Source of the DNA: Lentisphaerae bacterium GWF2_50_93
Lineage (GTDB): Bacteria > Verrucomicrobiota > Lentisphaeria > Victivallales > GWF2-50-93
DNA length: 64,000 nt
Assembly: GCA_001804815.1 (NCBI GenBank)
Contig: MHBI01000101.1
Location: 170,791-234,790, forward strand
Reading direction: 5' to 3'
The notes below the pieces were generated by a model, which saw only the letters and a list, made by a program, of their open reading frames with translations, searched no databases and was not told the origin of the DNA. A program made the translations under genes and the position numbers. Positions 52,088 through 59,825 of the stretch are shown in pieces. Position 1 is the stretch's first letter. Each line of letters starts with the position of its first letter.

Positions 52088-53110
52088 ATGTCAGAAAAAA
52101 TCGGAAACGTCTGGATTTTCATTGAGCAGGAAGGCGGCAAAATAGCCAACGTGAGCCTTGAACTTGTCTCAAAGGGCAAGGAACTCGCAACCAAGCTCGG
52201 TGTCAAAACCGAAGCCGTCTATATCGGAAACAACCTTGAAAGCTCCGTAAGCACTCTCTACCATTACGGCTGCGACACCGTTTACCTCTCGGAGGATCCG
52301 AGGTTTGAACCGTTCACAGTGCTTCCCTATGCGAGGACAATCGTGAGCCTCGTCAAGGAACACCGTCCGAACATCATCCTATTCGGCGCCACGCATAAGG
52401 GCCGTGAACTCGGGCCGCGCGTCGCCTCGACACTGCTCTGCGGCCTCACCGCCGACTGCACCGACCTGCAGATCGACGACTTCGACGACAAGATCGGCCA
52501 GAAGCAGTACAAGAACAAGCTCATGCAGATCCGTCCGGCCTTCGGCGGAAACATCATAGCGACCATCGTCAATACCTGGCAGGATCCGCAGATGGTGACA
52601 GTCAGGCCCGGCGTCATGAAGCTGAACGATCCCGACAAGTCCCACAAGGGCAAGCTTGTCAAGGTCAAGGCTGAGATCGCCCCTGAGGACACAGTCATCA
52701 AGGTCATCGAGCGCATGCAGAAGGAGAAGGACATCGACCTTCAGGCGGCCCCGATAATCGTTGCAGGCGGATACGGGCTGGGCTCCAAGGAGAACTTCAA
52801 GCTCATCTGCGATCTCGCCAAGGCCATCGGCGGCGAAGTCGCGGCTTCACGCGCCGCAGTCGATGCAGGCTGGATCAACCATGACCACCAGGTCGGCCAG
52901 ACAGGCGTGACCGTGCGTCCCAAGCTCTACATCGCATGCGGAATCAGCGGTTCCGTACAGCACCGCGCCGGCATGGCGGAAAGCAGCAAGATCATCGCCA
53001 TAAACAATGATCCCGACGCCCCGATATTCTCGGTCGCCCACTATGGAATCGTAGGCGAGGTCAACTCCGTCATCCCTAAATTAATCAAAGCCTTCAAGGC
53101 CAAAGTATAA
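52088..53110 (+). CDS. etfA: Electron transfer flavoprotein, alpha subunit
   Basis: 340 residues from the ATG at 52088. The FAD-binding C-terminal half has GGYGLGSKENFKLICDLA (residues about 225-242), ASRAAVDAGWI, DHQVGQTGVTVRPKLYIACG and ISGSVQHRAGM, all conserved in ETF-alpha. It transfers electrons from acyl-CoA dehydrogenase to a membrane ETF dehydrogenase or other acceptor. It sits between etfB and the dehydrogenase with short spacers (5 and 13 bases). Confidence 0.96.
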   Translation: MSEKIGNVWIFIEQEGGKIANVSLELVSKGKELATKLGVKTEAVYIGNNLESSVSTLYHYGCDTVYLSEDPRFEPFTVLPYARTIVSLVKEHRPNIILFGATHKGRELGPRVASTLLCGLTADCTDLQIDDFDDKIGQKQYKNKLMQIRPAFGGNIIATIVNTWQDPQMVTVRPGVMKLNDPDKSHKGKLVKVKAEIAPEDTVIKVIERMQKEKDIDLQAAPIIVAGGYGLGSKENFKLICDLAKAIGGEVAASRAAVDAGWINHDHQVGQTGVTVRPKLYIACGISGSVQHRAGMAESSKIIAINNDPDAPIFSVAHYGIVGEVNSVIPKLIKAFKAKV

Positions 53111-53123
53111 GGAGATATTGATA

Positions 53124-54848
53124 ATGTCTAATTTTTTCACAGATAACAAAGATCTCCAGTTTACTCTTGCGAACCTCGATCTCGAGGAAGTAGTTGCGCT
53201 GCGCGAGGAGAAATACGCCGAGTCCAAGAAATATGATCACGCTCCGGTCGACTACAAGGACGCGATGGACAGCTATCGCAGGGTCCTGGAAGTCATCGGC
53301 GAGATAACCGGCGAAAGAATAGAGCCGAGATCAAGGCAGATCGACGAGGAAGGCCCTCATTTCGAGAATGGAGTGGTCACATACCACCCCCTCACCCAGA
53401 AGAACATACAGGACCTCAGGAACGCAGGCGTCATGGGCGTAATGCTTCCGTACAAGTACGGCGGACTGAACCTGCCTAACACGGTCTACACGATGATGAC
53501 TGAAATGGTCTCCCGTGCTGATGCGAGCCTTCAGAACCTTTTCGGGCTCCAGGATATTTCCGAGACCATCTACGACTTCGGTACCGAAGAGCAGAAGACC
53601 AAGTATCTCCCGCAGTTCGCCACCGGCGAAGCCGACGGTTCGATGGATCTGACCGAACCTGATTCAGGTTCCGATCTCCAGTCAGTGCGCCTCAAGGCCA
53701 GCTTCGATCCCAAGACCGGACAGTGGTATCTCGACGGAATGAAGCGTTTCATCACCAACGGATGCGCAAAGATACATCTCGTCCTTGCACGTTCCGAGGA
53801 AGGGACAAGCGATGGACGCGGACTCTCGATGTTCATCTGCGAGGCATGCCCGCAGCTCGTCGTAAGGCGTATCGAGCACAAGCTCGGAATACACGGCGTA
53901 GCGACCTGCGAACTCCAGTACAACCATGTTCCCGCCCAACTCTGTGGACAGAAGAGGAGAGGTCTCACCAAGTATGTCATGTCCCTGATGAACGGCGCAC
54001 GCGTCGCGATCAGCGGACAGGCTCTCGGTATTGCCGAAGCCTCATACCGCGAAGCGAAGAAATACGCGGCGGAACGCGAGCAGTTCAAGAGCCCGATCGA
54101 CAAGTTCCCTGCCGTATACGACATGCTCACCAGGATGAAGATCAAGATCCTCGCGAGCCGCACGCTCCTCTACGAGACGACGAAACATGTCGACCTCCGC
54201 GCCTGCTACGTCAAGAAGTTCGAAAACCTTCCCGAAGGCCAGGTCAACGAGGAGCTCAGGGAGAAGCAGAAGTACTATTCGAAGGTGGCCGCGGTTCTTA
54301 CTCCGATGAGCAAGGCCCTCTGCACCGAAGTAGCGAACCAGGTCGCCTACGACACCATACAGATCCACGGTGGAACAGGGTTCATGCATGACTTCAATGC
54401 GGAACGCTACTACCGCGACGCAAGGATCACGAACATATATGAAGGCACGACGCAGCTCCAGGTCGTAGCCGCCATCGGCGGTGTCATACAGAGGACTCTT
54501 GATCCTCTTATAAAGAAGCTTTCCTCGCTGCCGTACCAGGGCGTGCTCGAACGCATGGCGCGCGAGCTCGAGAAGATGCACAAGAAGCACCTCGAGGCAG
54601 TCAAGTTCGTAGCCGAGAAGAAGGATTCAAAATACCATGATCTCATGGCCCGCAACCTTGTCGAAAATGAGACATATATCTACGTCGGATATCTCATGCT
54701 CCGCGACGCTCTCAAGAATCCTGCAAGGGAAGTTCTTGCCGAGAAGTACGTGCTGTACGCCGTCCCGGAATTCAATTTCAGGCATGAAGTCGTAATGAGC
54801 AATGACTTCTCGACAATAGACAAACATCGCGATATAGTTGATTACTGA
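53124..54848 (+). CDS. Acyl-CoA dehydrogenase
   Basis: 574 residues from the ATG at 53124 (AAGGAGA upstream). The FAD and substrate region reads GSMDLTEPDSGSDLQSVRLK (residues about 170-190), the arm motif is VAISGQALGIAEASYREAK and the active-site Glu region is NIYEGTTQLQVVAAIGGV (near 440). The length, about 180 residues above the short-chain type, comes from a C-terminal helical extension as in the AidB/long-chain branch. With ETF it oxidises an acyl-CoA at the alpha-beta position. The chain length preference is unknown. Confidence 0.94.
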   Translation: MSNFFTDNKDLQFTLANLDLEEVVALREEKYAESKKYDHAPVDYKDAMDSYRRVLEVIGEITGERIEPRSRQIDEEGPHFENGVVTYHPLTQKNIQDLRNAGVMGVMLPYKYGGLNLPNTVYTMMTEMVSRADASLQNLFGLQDISETIYDFGTEEQKTKYLPQFATGEADGSMDLTEPDSGSDLQSVRLKASFDPKTGQWYLDGMKRFITNGCAKIHLVLARSEEGTSDGRGLSMFICEACPQLVVRRIEHKLGIHGVATCELQYNHVPAQLCGQKRRGLTKYVMSLMNGARVAISGQALGIAEASYREAKKYAAEREQFKSPIDKFPAVYDMLTRMKIKILASRTLLYETTKHVDLRACYVKKFENLPEGQVNEELREKQKYYSKVAAVLTPMSKALCTEVANQVAYDTIQIHGGTGFMHDFNAERYYRDARITNIYEGTTQLQVVAAIGGVIQRTLDPLIKKLSSLPYQGVLERMARELEKMHKKHLEAVKFVAEKKDSKYHDLMARNLVENETYIYVGYLMLRDALKNPAREVLAEKYVLYAVPEFNFRHEVVMSNDFSTIDKHRDIVDY

Positions 54849-54866
54849 TAAATCAGGAGGATTTTT

Positions 54867-55073
54867 ATGAACGCCAAGTATCTTGAAAATGCAAGGAAAG
54901 TCATTCCGGACCCCCGGAAGCTTGTCATCACCGCTTCCAGAAGAGCCAAGAACCTCACCAGGGGCGCACGCCCCATGATCAGGACGACCGACGACAATTC
55001 GCTGAACGTCGCCCTCATGGAAATAGGCCAGGGCTTCATCACGTGGGAAGATCCGAAGGAAACCAAGAAATAA
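54867..55073 (+). CDS. rpoZ: RNA polymerase omega subunit
   Basis: 68 residues; AGGAGG lies before the ATG. The sequence matches omega in KLVITASRRAKNLTRGARP (residues about 18-36) and in the NVALMEIGQG helix. Omega helps fold and latch beta-prime in RNA polymerase. Its position as the last gene of an ETF/acyl-CoA dehydrogenase operon, 18 bases after the dehydrogenase, is unusual; elsewhere it follows gmk or dfp. A strong shared hairpin follows. Confidence 0.85.
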   Translation: MNAKYLENARKVIPDPRKLVITASRRAKNLTRGARPMIRTTDDNSLNVALMEIGQGFITWEDPKETKK

Positions 55074-55123
55074 TTATTTCCTTACAGGGCACTTTCAAGT
55101 GCCCTGTAATAAGGAAATAATTA
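55071..55123. terminator. Long bidirectional terminator between rpoZ and rtcB
   Basis: ACAGGGCACTT-TC-AAGTGCCCTGT is a perfect 11-bp core stem, extended by TAATTATTTCCTT on the left and AAGGAAATAATTA on the right with a three-base bulge. It covers the end of rpoZ and meets the end of rtcB. Confidence 0.9.
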
Positions 55124-56317
55124 TCACCCCTTCTCCACAGCCAGGGGCTTCATCCGGTGCACTATCTCCACCAGATCCTTCTGTTCGTCCATTACCGCAT
55201 TGATGTCCTTGTATGCCATGGGTGATTCATCGAGGAACCTGTCCGTACAGTTGAAGACTATACCCTCCATCGATTCCCTGAATTTCTCCATGCTGAAAGT
55301 CTTTGTCGCGGCATGCCGTCCCATTATGCGTCCAGCACCGTGGCTGCAGCTCTGGAAGGACTCCTCGTTCCCCCTGCCCTTCACGATATAGCTGGACGTA
55401 CCCATGCTTCCGGGAATGATTCCAGTGTTGCCGAGACTTGCGAATGTCGCACCTTTCCTGTGGACCCATACCTTCTCCCCAAGATGCTCCTCGAGAGCCG
55501 CGTAATTGTGATGGATGTTTATTTTCTCAAGCCTGGCAGGGACATTGCCCAGGACATTCCTGATGGATTCCACGATCTTCTTCAGCATGCACTCGCGGTT
55601 GAGGAATGAAAAATCAATGCAGAAACTTAGAAGCCTCAGATATTCCTGCCCTTCATTGGAATCCACGGGAAGGAAAGCAAGATCAGGGGCGGGAAGCACG
55701 ATGCCCTGTTTCGCGTTGAGCTCCCTGGCGATCCGGTTGAATCTGTCGCACACGCATTTTCCGATGTTCCGGCTGCCGCTGTGGAGCATGAACCACATGA
55801 AGCCCTCCTCGTCGGACTGCATCTCGATGAAATGGTTGCCGCCTCCGAGAGTCCCAAGCTGTTCGGCCACGGCGTCGAATGTGACAAGCCCATCTCCCCG
55901 GGAAAGGCCGCGCAGGGACTTGTTATGCTTTTCCAGCAGGTCCTTCGCCTCCTTCTTGAACACTGAATGATCGCGCTGGTGCTTCATGCCCATCGGTATC
56001 AGGCTGCGGATCTCGCGCATCATCCTGATCTTGTCCTCGCGTGAAAGGGTTTCCGCCCTGATATCAAATTTGTTCGCCATTACGCCGCAGGCTATGTCGA
56101 CACCCACCATGTTCGGGGAGACTGCGTCCTTCAATGCCGCAACGCCTCCTATCGGCATTCCATAACCTGGATGGAGATCCGGCATGACCGCCACGTGCCC
56201 GAAGATCTTCGGATGATTGCTCACATTGATGGCCTGTTCAAGCGCCCCAGCCTCCGGGTTGGCGCACCAGGACTTGATCGGCACCTTCTGACGGTCGCTG
56301 TTGAATATTATGTTCAT
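55124..56317 (-). CDS. rtcB: RtcB-family 3'-phosphate RNA ligase
   Basis: 397 residues from the ATG at 56317 (AGGAGAG upstream); a longer frame to 56380 is not supported. The manganese ligands and guanylylation site are present: GVDIACGV (D74, C77), GGGNHF (N161, H162), HNYAALEEH (near 270) and SHGAGR with the nucleophilic H326. RtcB joins 2',3'-cyclic phosphate or 3'-phosphate to 5'-OH RNA ends with GTP for tRNA or rRNA repair. The thpR gene at 37894 acts on related RNA ends. No rtcA or rtcR is nearby. Confidence 0.95.
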   Translation of the reverse strand: MNIIFNSDRQKVPIKSWCANPEAGALEQAINVSNHPKIFGHVAVMPDLHPGYGMPIGGVAALKDAVSPNMVGVDIACGVMANKFDIRAETLSREDKIRMMREIRSLIPMGMKHQRDHSVFKKEAKDLLEKHNKSLRGLSRGDGLVTFDAVAEQLGTLGGGNHFIEMQSDEEGFMWFMLHSGSRNIGKCVCDRFNRIARELNAKQGIVLPAPDLAFLPVDSNEGQEYLRLLSFCIDFSFLNRECMLKKIVESIRNVLGNVPARLEKINIHHNYAALEEHLGEKVWVHRKGATFASLGNTGIIPGSMGTSSYIVKGRGNEESFQSCSHGAGRIMGRHAATKTFSMEKFRESMEGIVFNCTDRFLDESPMAYKDINAVMDEQKDLVEIVHRMKPLAVEKG

Positions 56318-56625
56318 AAAACTCTCCTGCCCACGAATCACACAGATAAATTTCAGATAATATACTCCTAGTTCTACCAAAGCATAAGGATTGATTTATC
56401 CCTATAATGTGGTTCTCCTGGCATCCGAAGAAGAGTATCGCCCTCGTCGAGAGCAAGGACGGCATGGCAACCCGCAGAGGAGAAGATCTCTGGGAGTAAG
56501 ACTTGTCTGCCCACAGATTGACACAGATGGAATACTTTAAGGCAAGACAAATTAATTTCCTTCAATTTGTTCTGGATTGAAATTGACCTGTTGTTTTTAT
56601 CTGTGTCATCTGTGGGTAAAATTCT
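56318..56625. other. Gap with CCCACAGAT repeats and a possible 30-codon ORF
   Basis: CCCACAGATTGACACAGAT (56511-56530) and ATCTGTGTCATCTGTGGG (about 56598-56615) are an inverted pair, and a weaker copy lies near 56330. The plus-strand ORF 56407-56499 encodes a 30-residue peptide (MWFSWHPKKSIALVESK...) and is GC richer than its flanks; it has no ribosome site and may be a gene remnant. Confidence 0.4.
56407..56499 (+). CDS. Doubtful 30-residue small ORF or gene remnant
   Basis: ATG to TAA with coding-like base use (WHPKKSIALVESKDGMATR) in an AT-rich gap. An in-frame TGA lies just upstream, so it is not part of a longer frame. No Shine-Dalgarno is visible. It could be a decayed gene end or a short peptide. 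Confidence 0.25.
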   Translation: MWFSWHPKKSIALVESKDGMATRRGEDLWE

Positions 56626-57531
56626 TCAGGCTTTCTTCTTCATCGAAAAATTGCAGATCACCGCTCCTGCGATCACCAGGGCGCAGGCGATCCACACACC
56701 AGTCACAAGGGTCACGCCGAGATAGATTCCCGTGGCTATCACTGAGAACAGCGGTGTGAGATACGAGAATGAAGTCACCAGGATGACATTGCCCTTGCGC
56801 ATCGCCATGTCCCAGAAAATGTATGCGAGGACACATGGGAAAACGGCAAGGACCAGAAGTTCAATCGATGTCGTCATGTCCCATGCGGCTTTCTCATGGA
56901 AGCTGAAAGAGAGTATTTCCAGGACAATTCCGCTTGCGAACAGGAATAGAGGGATAGTCAGCTTGCTCGACAAGCCGGCGTAAAGGCTCGCGAAATTTGA
57001 ATAGATGCTCCATGTGATGGCAGCAACTAGCGCAAAAAAGTATGGCAGAAAATTATTCCCGATATTATCGGTCAGGTTCTGCAGGCTGAAATCCTCCTTG
57101 TTCATCGAGGCATCAGCCATGACAATACCGGAAAGTGAAATCATTATTCCCAGAGCCAGCCACGGAGTCGCCCTATACTTCAGGATCGGAATTGAAAAAA
57201 CGAGGATGAAAGTAGGCCAGAGATAATTTATGAGCCCGACCTCGACGATCTGCTGGCGGGTTGCCGCCATTCCAATGGCAATATAGAGGGAAACGAGGTA
57301 TAGGATGAATGTACTCCCGCAAATCCAAAGATATTTCGGGGAGAATTTCAGAAGAGTCCGGAACTGCGAACGATGGACGGCCAGGTAATATAAGACCGGC
57401 AGCGAACCACCGATGAGACAGGCAAGCCCTGCGGTATGGAACGAGCCCAGCTTCTCCGTCAGGCTCCGCGAAAGCGGAATTGACAGCGACCAGAAGACTA
57501 CGGCCATGAAGCCAGCAAAGGTATTTATCAT
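56626..57531 (-). CDS. EamA/DMT-family exporter, YddG-like
   Basis: 301 residues with ten predicted spans in two EamA repeats. The second repeat starts at about residue 165 (FALVAAITWSIYSNFASLYAG). YddG-like features are AATRQQIVEVGLINYLWPTF near 110-128 and the final Lys-rich FSMKKKA. DMT exporters of this branch expel aromatic amino acids or other metabolites. The gene stands alone, with repeats on both sides. Specificity is inferred from resemblance only. Confidence 0.8.
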   Translation of the reverse strand: MINTFAGFMAVVFWSLSIPLSRSLTEKLGSFHTAGLACLIGGSLPVLYYLAVHRSQFRTLLKFSPKYLWICGSTFILYLVSLYIAIGMAATRQQIVEVGLINYLWPTFILVFSIPILKYRATPWLALGIMISLSGIVMADASMNKEDFSLQNLTDNIGNNFLPYFFALVAAITWSIYSNFASLYAGLSSKLTIPLFLFASGIVLEILSFSFHEKAAWDMTTSIELLVLAVFPCVLAYIFWDMAMRKGNVILVTSFSYLTPLFSVIATGIYLGVTLVTGVWIACALVIAGAVICNFSMKKKA

Positions 57532-58015
57532 TATTAAGACTTAATTCGTTATGAGGTAATTGTAAAATTACCGAAGGTATGGCGGTTTCGCCGAAACCGC
57601 CTCAAACCGGATGGCTCACCTAGTCATACTTACCTTGATTCGCCAATTTCACAATTGGCTTTTATAAAAAACAATCTCATATGTAACTCATCAAGGATAA
57701 TTTTCAATTCCTGTTCCAAAGTAACGCAGACATTCCATCAATCCTCAAGGGCTGTTCTTATGTCGCCCCCTGCGGGGACTCTGGATATATTTCATTCCGC
57801 ACATCTCCCATGGCTGACGCCCATGGGCTACAATATATCGCCATCCTGCGGAGGCTCCACATGGAGTCAGATTCTGTCTTCAGCCCTCGCGGAGGGCAGC
57901 ATGTTGTAGCCTAGGGCGAAAGCCCTGGGAAGTCAGTAAGGTAAGAAATAAAAAAGTCCCCGCAGAGCGGCGACATTAAAGAAATTGACTGAGCCGACAT
58001 GCCATCAACCCACAA
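57532..58015. repeat. Gap with GGCGG hairpin and a 220-base inverted-end element
   Basis: GGCGGTTTCG-C-CGAAACCGCC (57581-57601) is a perfect hairpin after the YddG-like gene promoter region. From about 57758 to 57978 an element is bounded by ATGTCGCC..CTGCGGGGACT and its inverse. Inside are two stems, CCATGGCTGACGCCCATGG and TAGCCTAGGGCGAAAGCCCTG, the latter like the RAYT hairpins at 36317. No gene is seen. Confidence 0.65.
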
Positions 58016-58612
58016 TCACAATGCCTTCTCATCTGCACAGAAGGATTGGGAGAGCTTAACTAACTTTGGAAAGAGAGAGTTGAAGTGACCATTGAGGAAA
58101 TCACGGTTCTGTTCAATCATATCTACGGCTTTCTCCAGATGCCCTTTTTCAACATCTATGCGCCGCCCCAGCCTTTCATATGATATCGCCAACCCCTCCA
58201 GGCTTTCATAGCATGTCAGCCAGTCCTCTCCCAGTATCCGGTCGGCGACCGGTATGAATGCATGTGGCAGGATGTCCCGCCTTGTCCGTAGAACCTTATA
58301 CACGTGCTGTACAAATCCGTGGAAATTTTTCCGGGAATATTTATCCCAGTTCCAGGCTAGAAGGTGGTCGAATGCGATATCTACAAGTACATGGGCATAT
58401 CTGCCGTACTTTGGACGGAATACCGTCATGCATGAGGAGAACTCCTCGCTTTTGTCGGCCAAGTGATCGATCCTGCGGTGCAGGCGCACGCCGCGGATGA
58501 CATCGAACTGAAGCGTAGACGGGAGCCTTCCCTTAAGGCTGTCGGCAGCCATGTTTCCAATAAGCATCTCGGGATCATCTCCCGACAGGAACGCATGCGC
58601 CAGGTAGTTCAT
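58016..58612 (-). CDS. acpH: Acyl carrier protein phosphodiesterase AcpH
   Basis: 198 residues; AGGAGAAT is adjacent to the ATG. The AcpH signature is clear: MNYLAHAFLSGDDPEMLIGN at the start, then DSLKGR and RGVRLHRRID (residues about 25-50), and HVLVDIAFDHLLAWNW near 75-90, with metal-binding Asp and His residues. AcpH removes 4'-phosphopantetheine from holo-ACP. It is alone between two repeat-filled gaps. Confidence 0.92.
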   Translation of the reverse strand: MNYLAHAFLSGDDPEMLIGNMAADSLKGRLPSTLQFDVIRGVRLHRRIDHLADKSEEFSSCMTVFRPKYGRYAHVLVDIAFDHLLAWNWDKYSRKNFHGFVQHVYKVLRTRRDILPHAFIPVADRILGEDWLTCYESLEGLAISYERLGRRIDVEKGHLEKAVDMIEQNRDFLNGHFNSLFPKLVKLSQSFCADEKAL

Positions 58613-59339
58613 ATTCTCCTCTGAACCTGAATAGTTTCGCGAATTGGGTGGATATATACCCTCCGCCCGTTAATTCTTCAAGTGATTAAAATTGGGCGCA
58701 ATCGTTCTTGAAGCAGGGACGGGCTTTCTGTGTCCGCATTTGCTTCTTAGCTAGAGCCTGCTCGAAAAGGGGTAGCACAGACATTCCTGTCTGTGACGGA
58801 AAATGAAATTTGAACCCACAGACAGGAATGTCTGTGCTACTTTTCAAGACAAATTTCATTTTGAGATTACCTTTTCGAGCAACGTCAAGCTACGGCGGAA
58901 GCCTGTCCCAATCTTTGGCATTAAGATGGTACATGCTAAAGCACGTACCTACTACAAGCAAAAAACACCCTTATTGACCTCATCTGCAGACAGGTTCCTG
59001 AGGATGGAGGGTCATGTTTTCCGCCCCAGAAGGGTGTCGGACTCAATCGTTCTTGAAGGAACGCCGACCTTGGTCGCCTATGGCGCGCCGAAGGCGGGTA
59101 AACCCCCAGGTCGGCGAAGAGCCGGCCTGGCCTGTCTTGCCGAAGCTTCTTAGCGAAGAAGGAGGACGACCGGCGCTCCTTCGGAAAAACAAAGAACGCG
59201 CAAACATGCGCTACTACGAGCAAATCCAGCCATTCCTAAACTCATTTGCAAGTCCGACAGCCTCCCCTCCATTTTATCCGCACATTTGAAATAAGGCTTT
59301 CAAAGCATTAGCTTTTCAGTAGGAAAACAAAGGTATATT
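58613..59339. repeat. Gap with an interlocked inverted repeat and a family B derivative
   Basis: 58760-58880 contains three paired arms in the order A B C B' C' A': A = GCTCGAAAAGG, B = a 24-base arm (58772-58795, complement 58817-58840) with a CATTCCTG core, C = AAAATGAAATTTG (58800-58812, complement 58850-58862). From 58925, a family A palindrome (GGTACATGCTAAAGCACGTACC) leads into a longer relative of the 41106 element, ending CGCGCAAACATGCGCTAC at 59218. No gene is supported. Confidence 0.7.
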
Positions 59340-59810
59340 ATGTTTCTTCGGGCACTTACAGCATTTTTAATCCTACCTGGCGTTTTCGCCGGGCTGCTTC
59401 CGGCGCTCATGGCCCATTTCGATCCGTGGCGCTGCCATGCGATCATAGTTCCCGGCGCCGTCATCATGGCTGTTGGCCTGTTCCTGCTGGTTTGGTGCGT
59501 CCGTGACTTCTACGTAGCTGGCAAGGGTACTCTTGCGCCCTGGGACCCGCCGAAGCATCTTGTAATCGTCGGCCTTTACCGTTTTTCACGGAATCCGATG
59601 TACATCTCCGTCATGACGCTGATTGGAGGGTGGGCTCTTCTTGCCGCTTCGCCGCTGATTGCCGCCTATCTTCTGCTGTCCTGTATCATCTTCCATCTCC
59701 GGGTGATATTCTATGAGGAACCATGCCTCTCAAAGATGTTCGGACAGGAATGGACTGATTATTGCGTGAATACACCACGCTGGCTGATATTTTTCTCACA
59801 AGGTAAATAA
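59340..59810 (+). CDS. ICMT/PEMT-type membrane methyltransferase
   Basis: 156 residues with four membrane spans. The C-terminal half has the family signature GLYRFSRNPMYISVMTLIGG (residues about 78-97) and RVIFYEEPCLSKMFGQEW (near 120-137), both conserved in isoprenylcysteine carboxyl methyltransferase and phosphatidylethanolamine N-methyltransferase relatives. It uses S-adenosylmethionine at the membrane. In bacteria the substrate is commonly unknown; lipid or small-molecule methylation is likely. AAAGG precedes the ATG. Confidence 0.85.
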   Translation: MFLRALTAFLILPGVFAGLLPALMAHFDPWRCHAIIVPGAVIMAVGLFLLVWCVRDFYVAGKGTLAPWDPPKHLVIVGLYRFSRNPMYISVMTLIGGWALLAASPLIAAYLLLSCIIFHLRVIFYEEPCLSKMFGQEWTDYCVNTPRWLIFFSQGK

Positions 59811-59825
59811 TTTGAAGGGCATAAT

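Noticed and set aside
58803..59153. 116-codon plus-strand open frame near 59 kb
   Set aside because: It crosses the interlocked inverted repeat and a family B derivative; repeat-derived.
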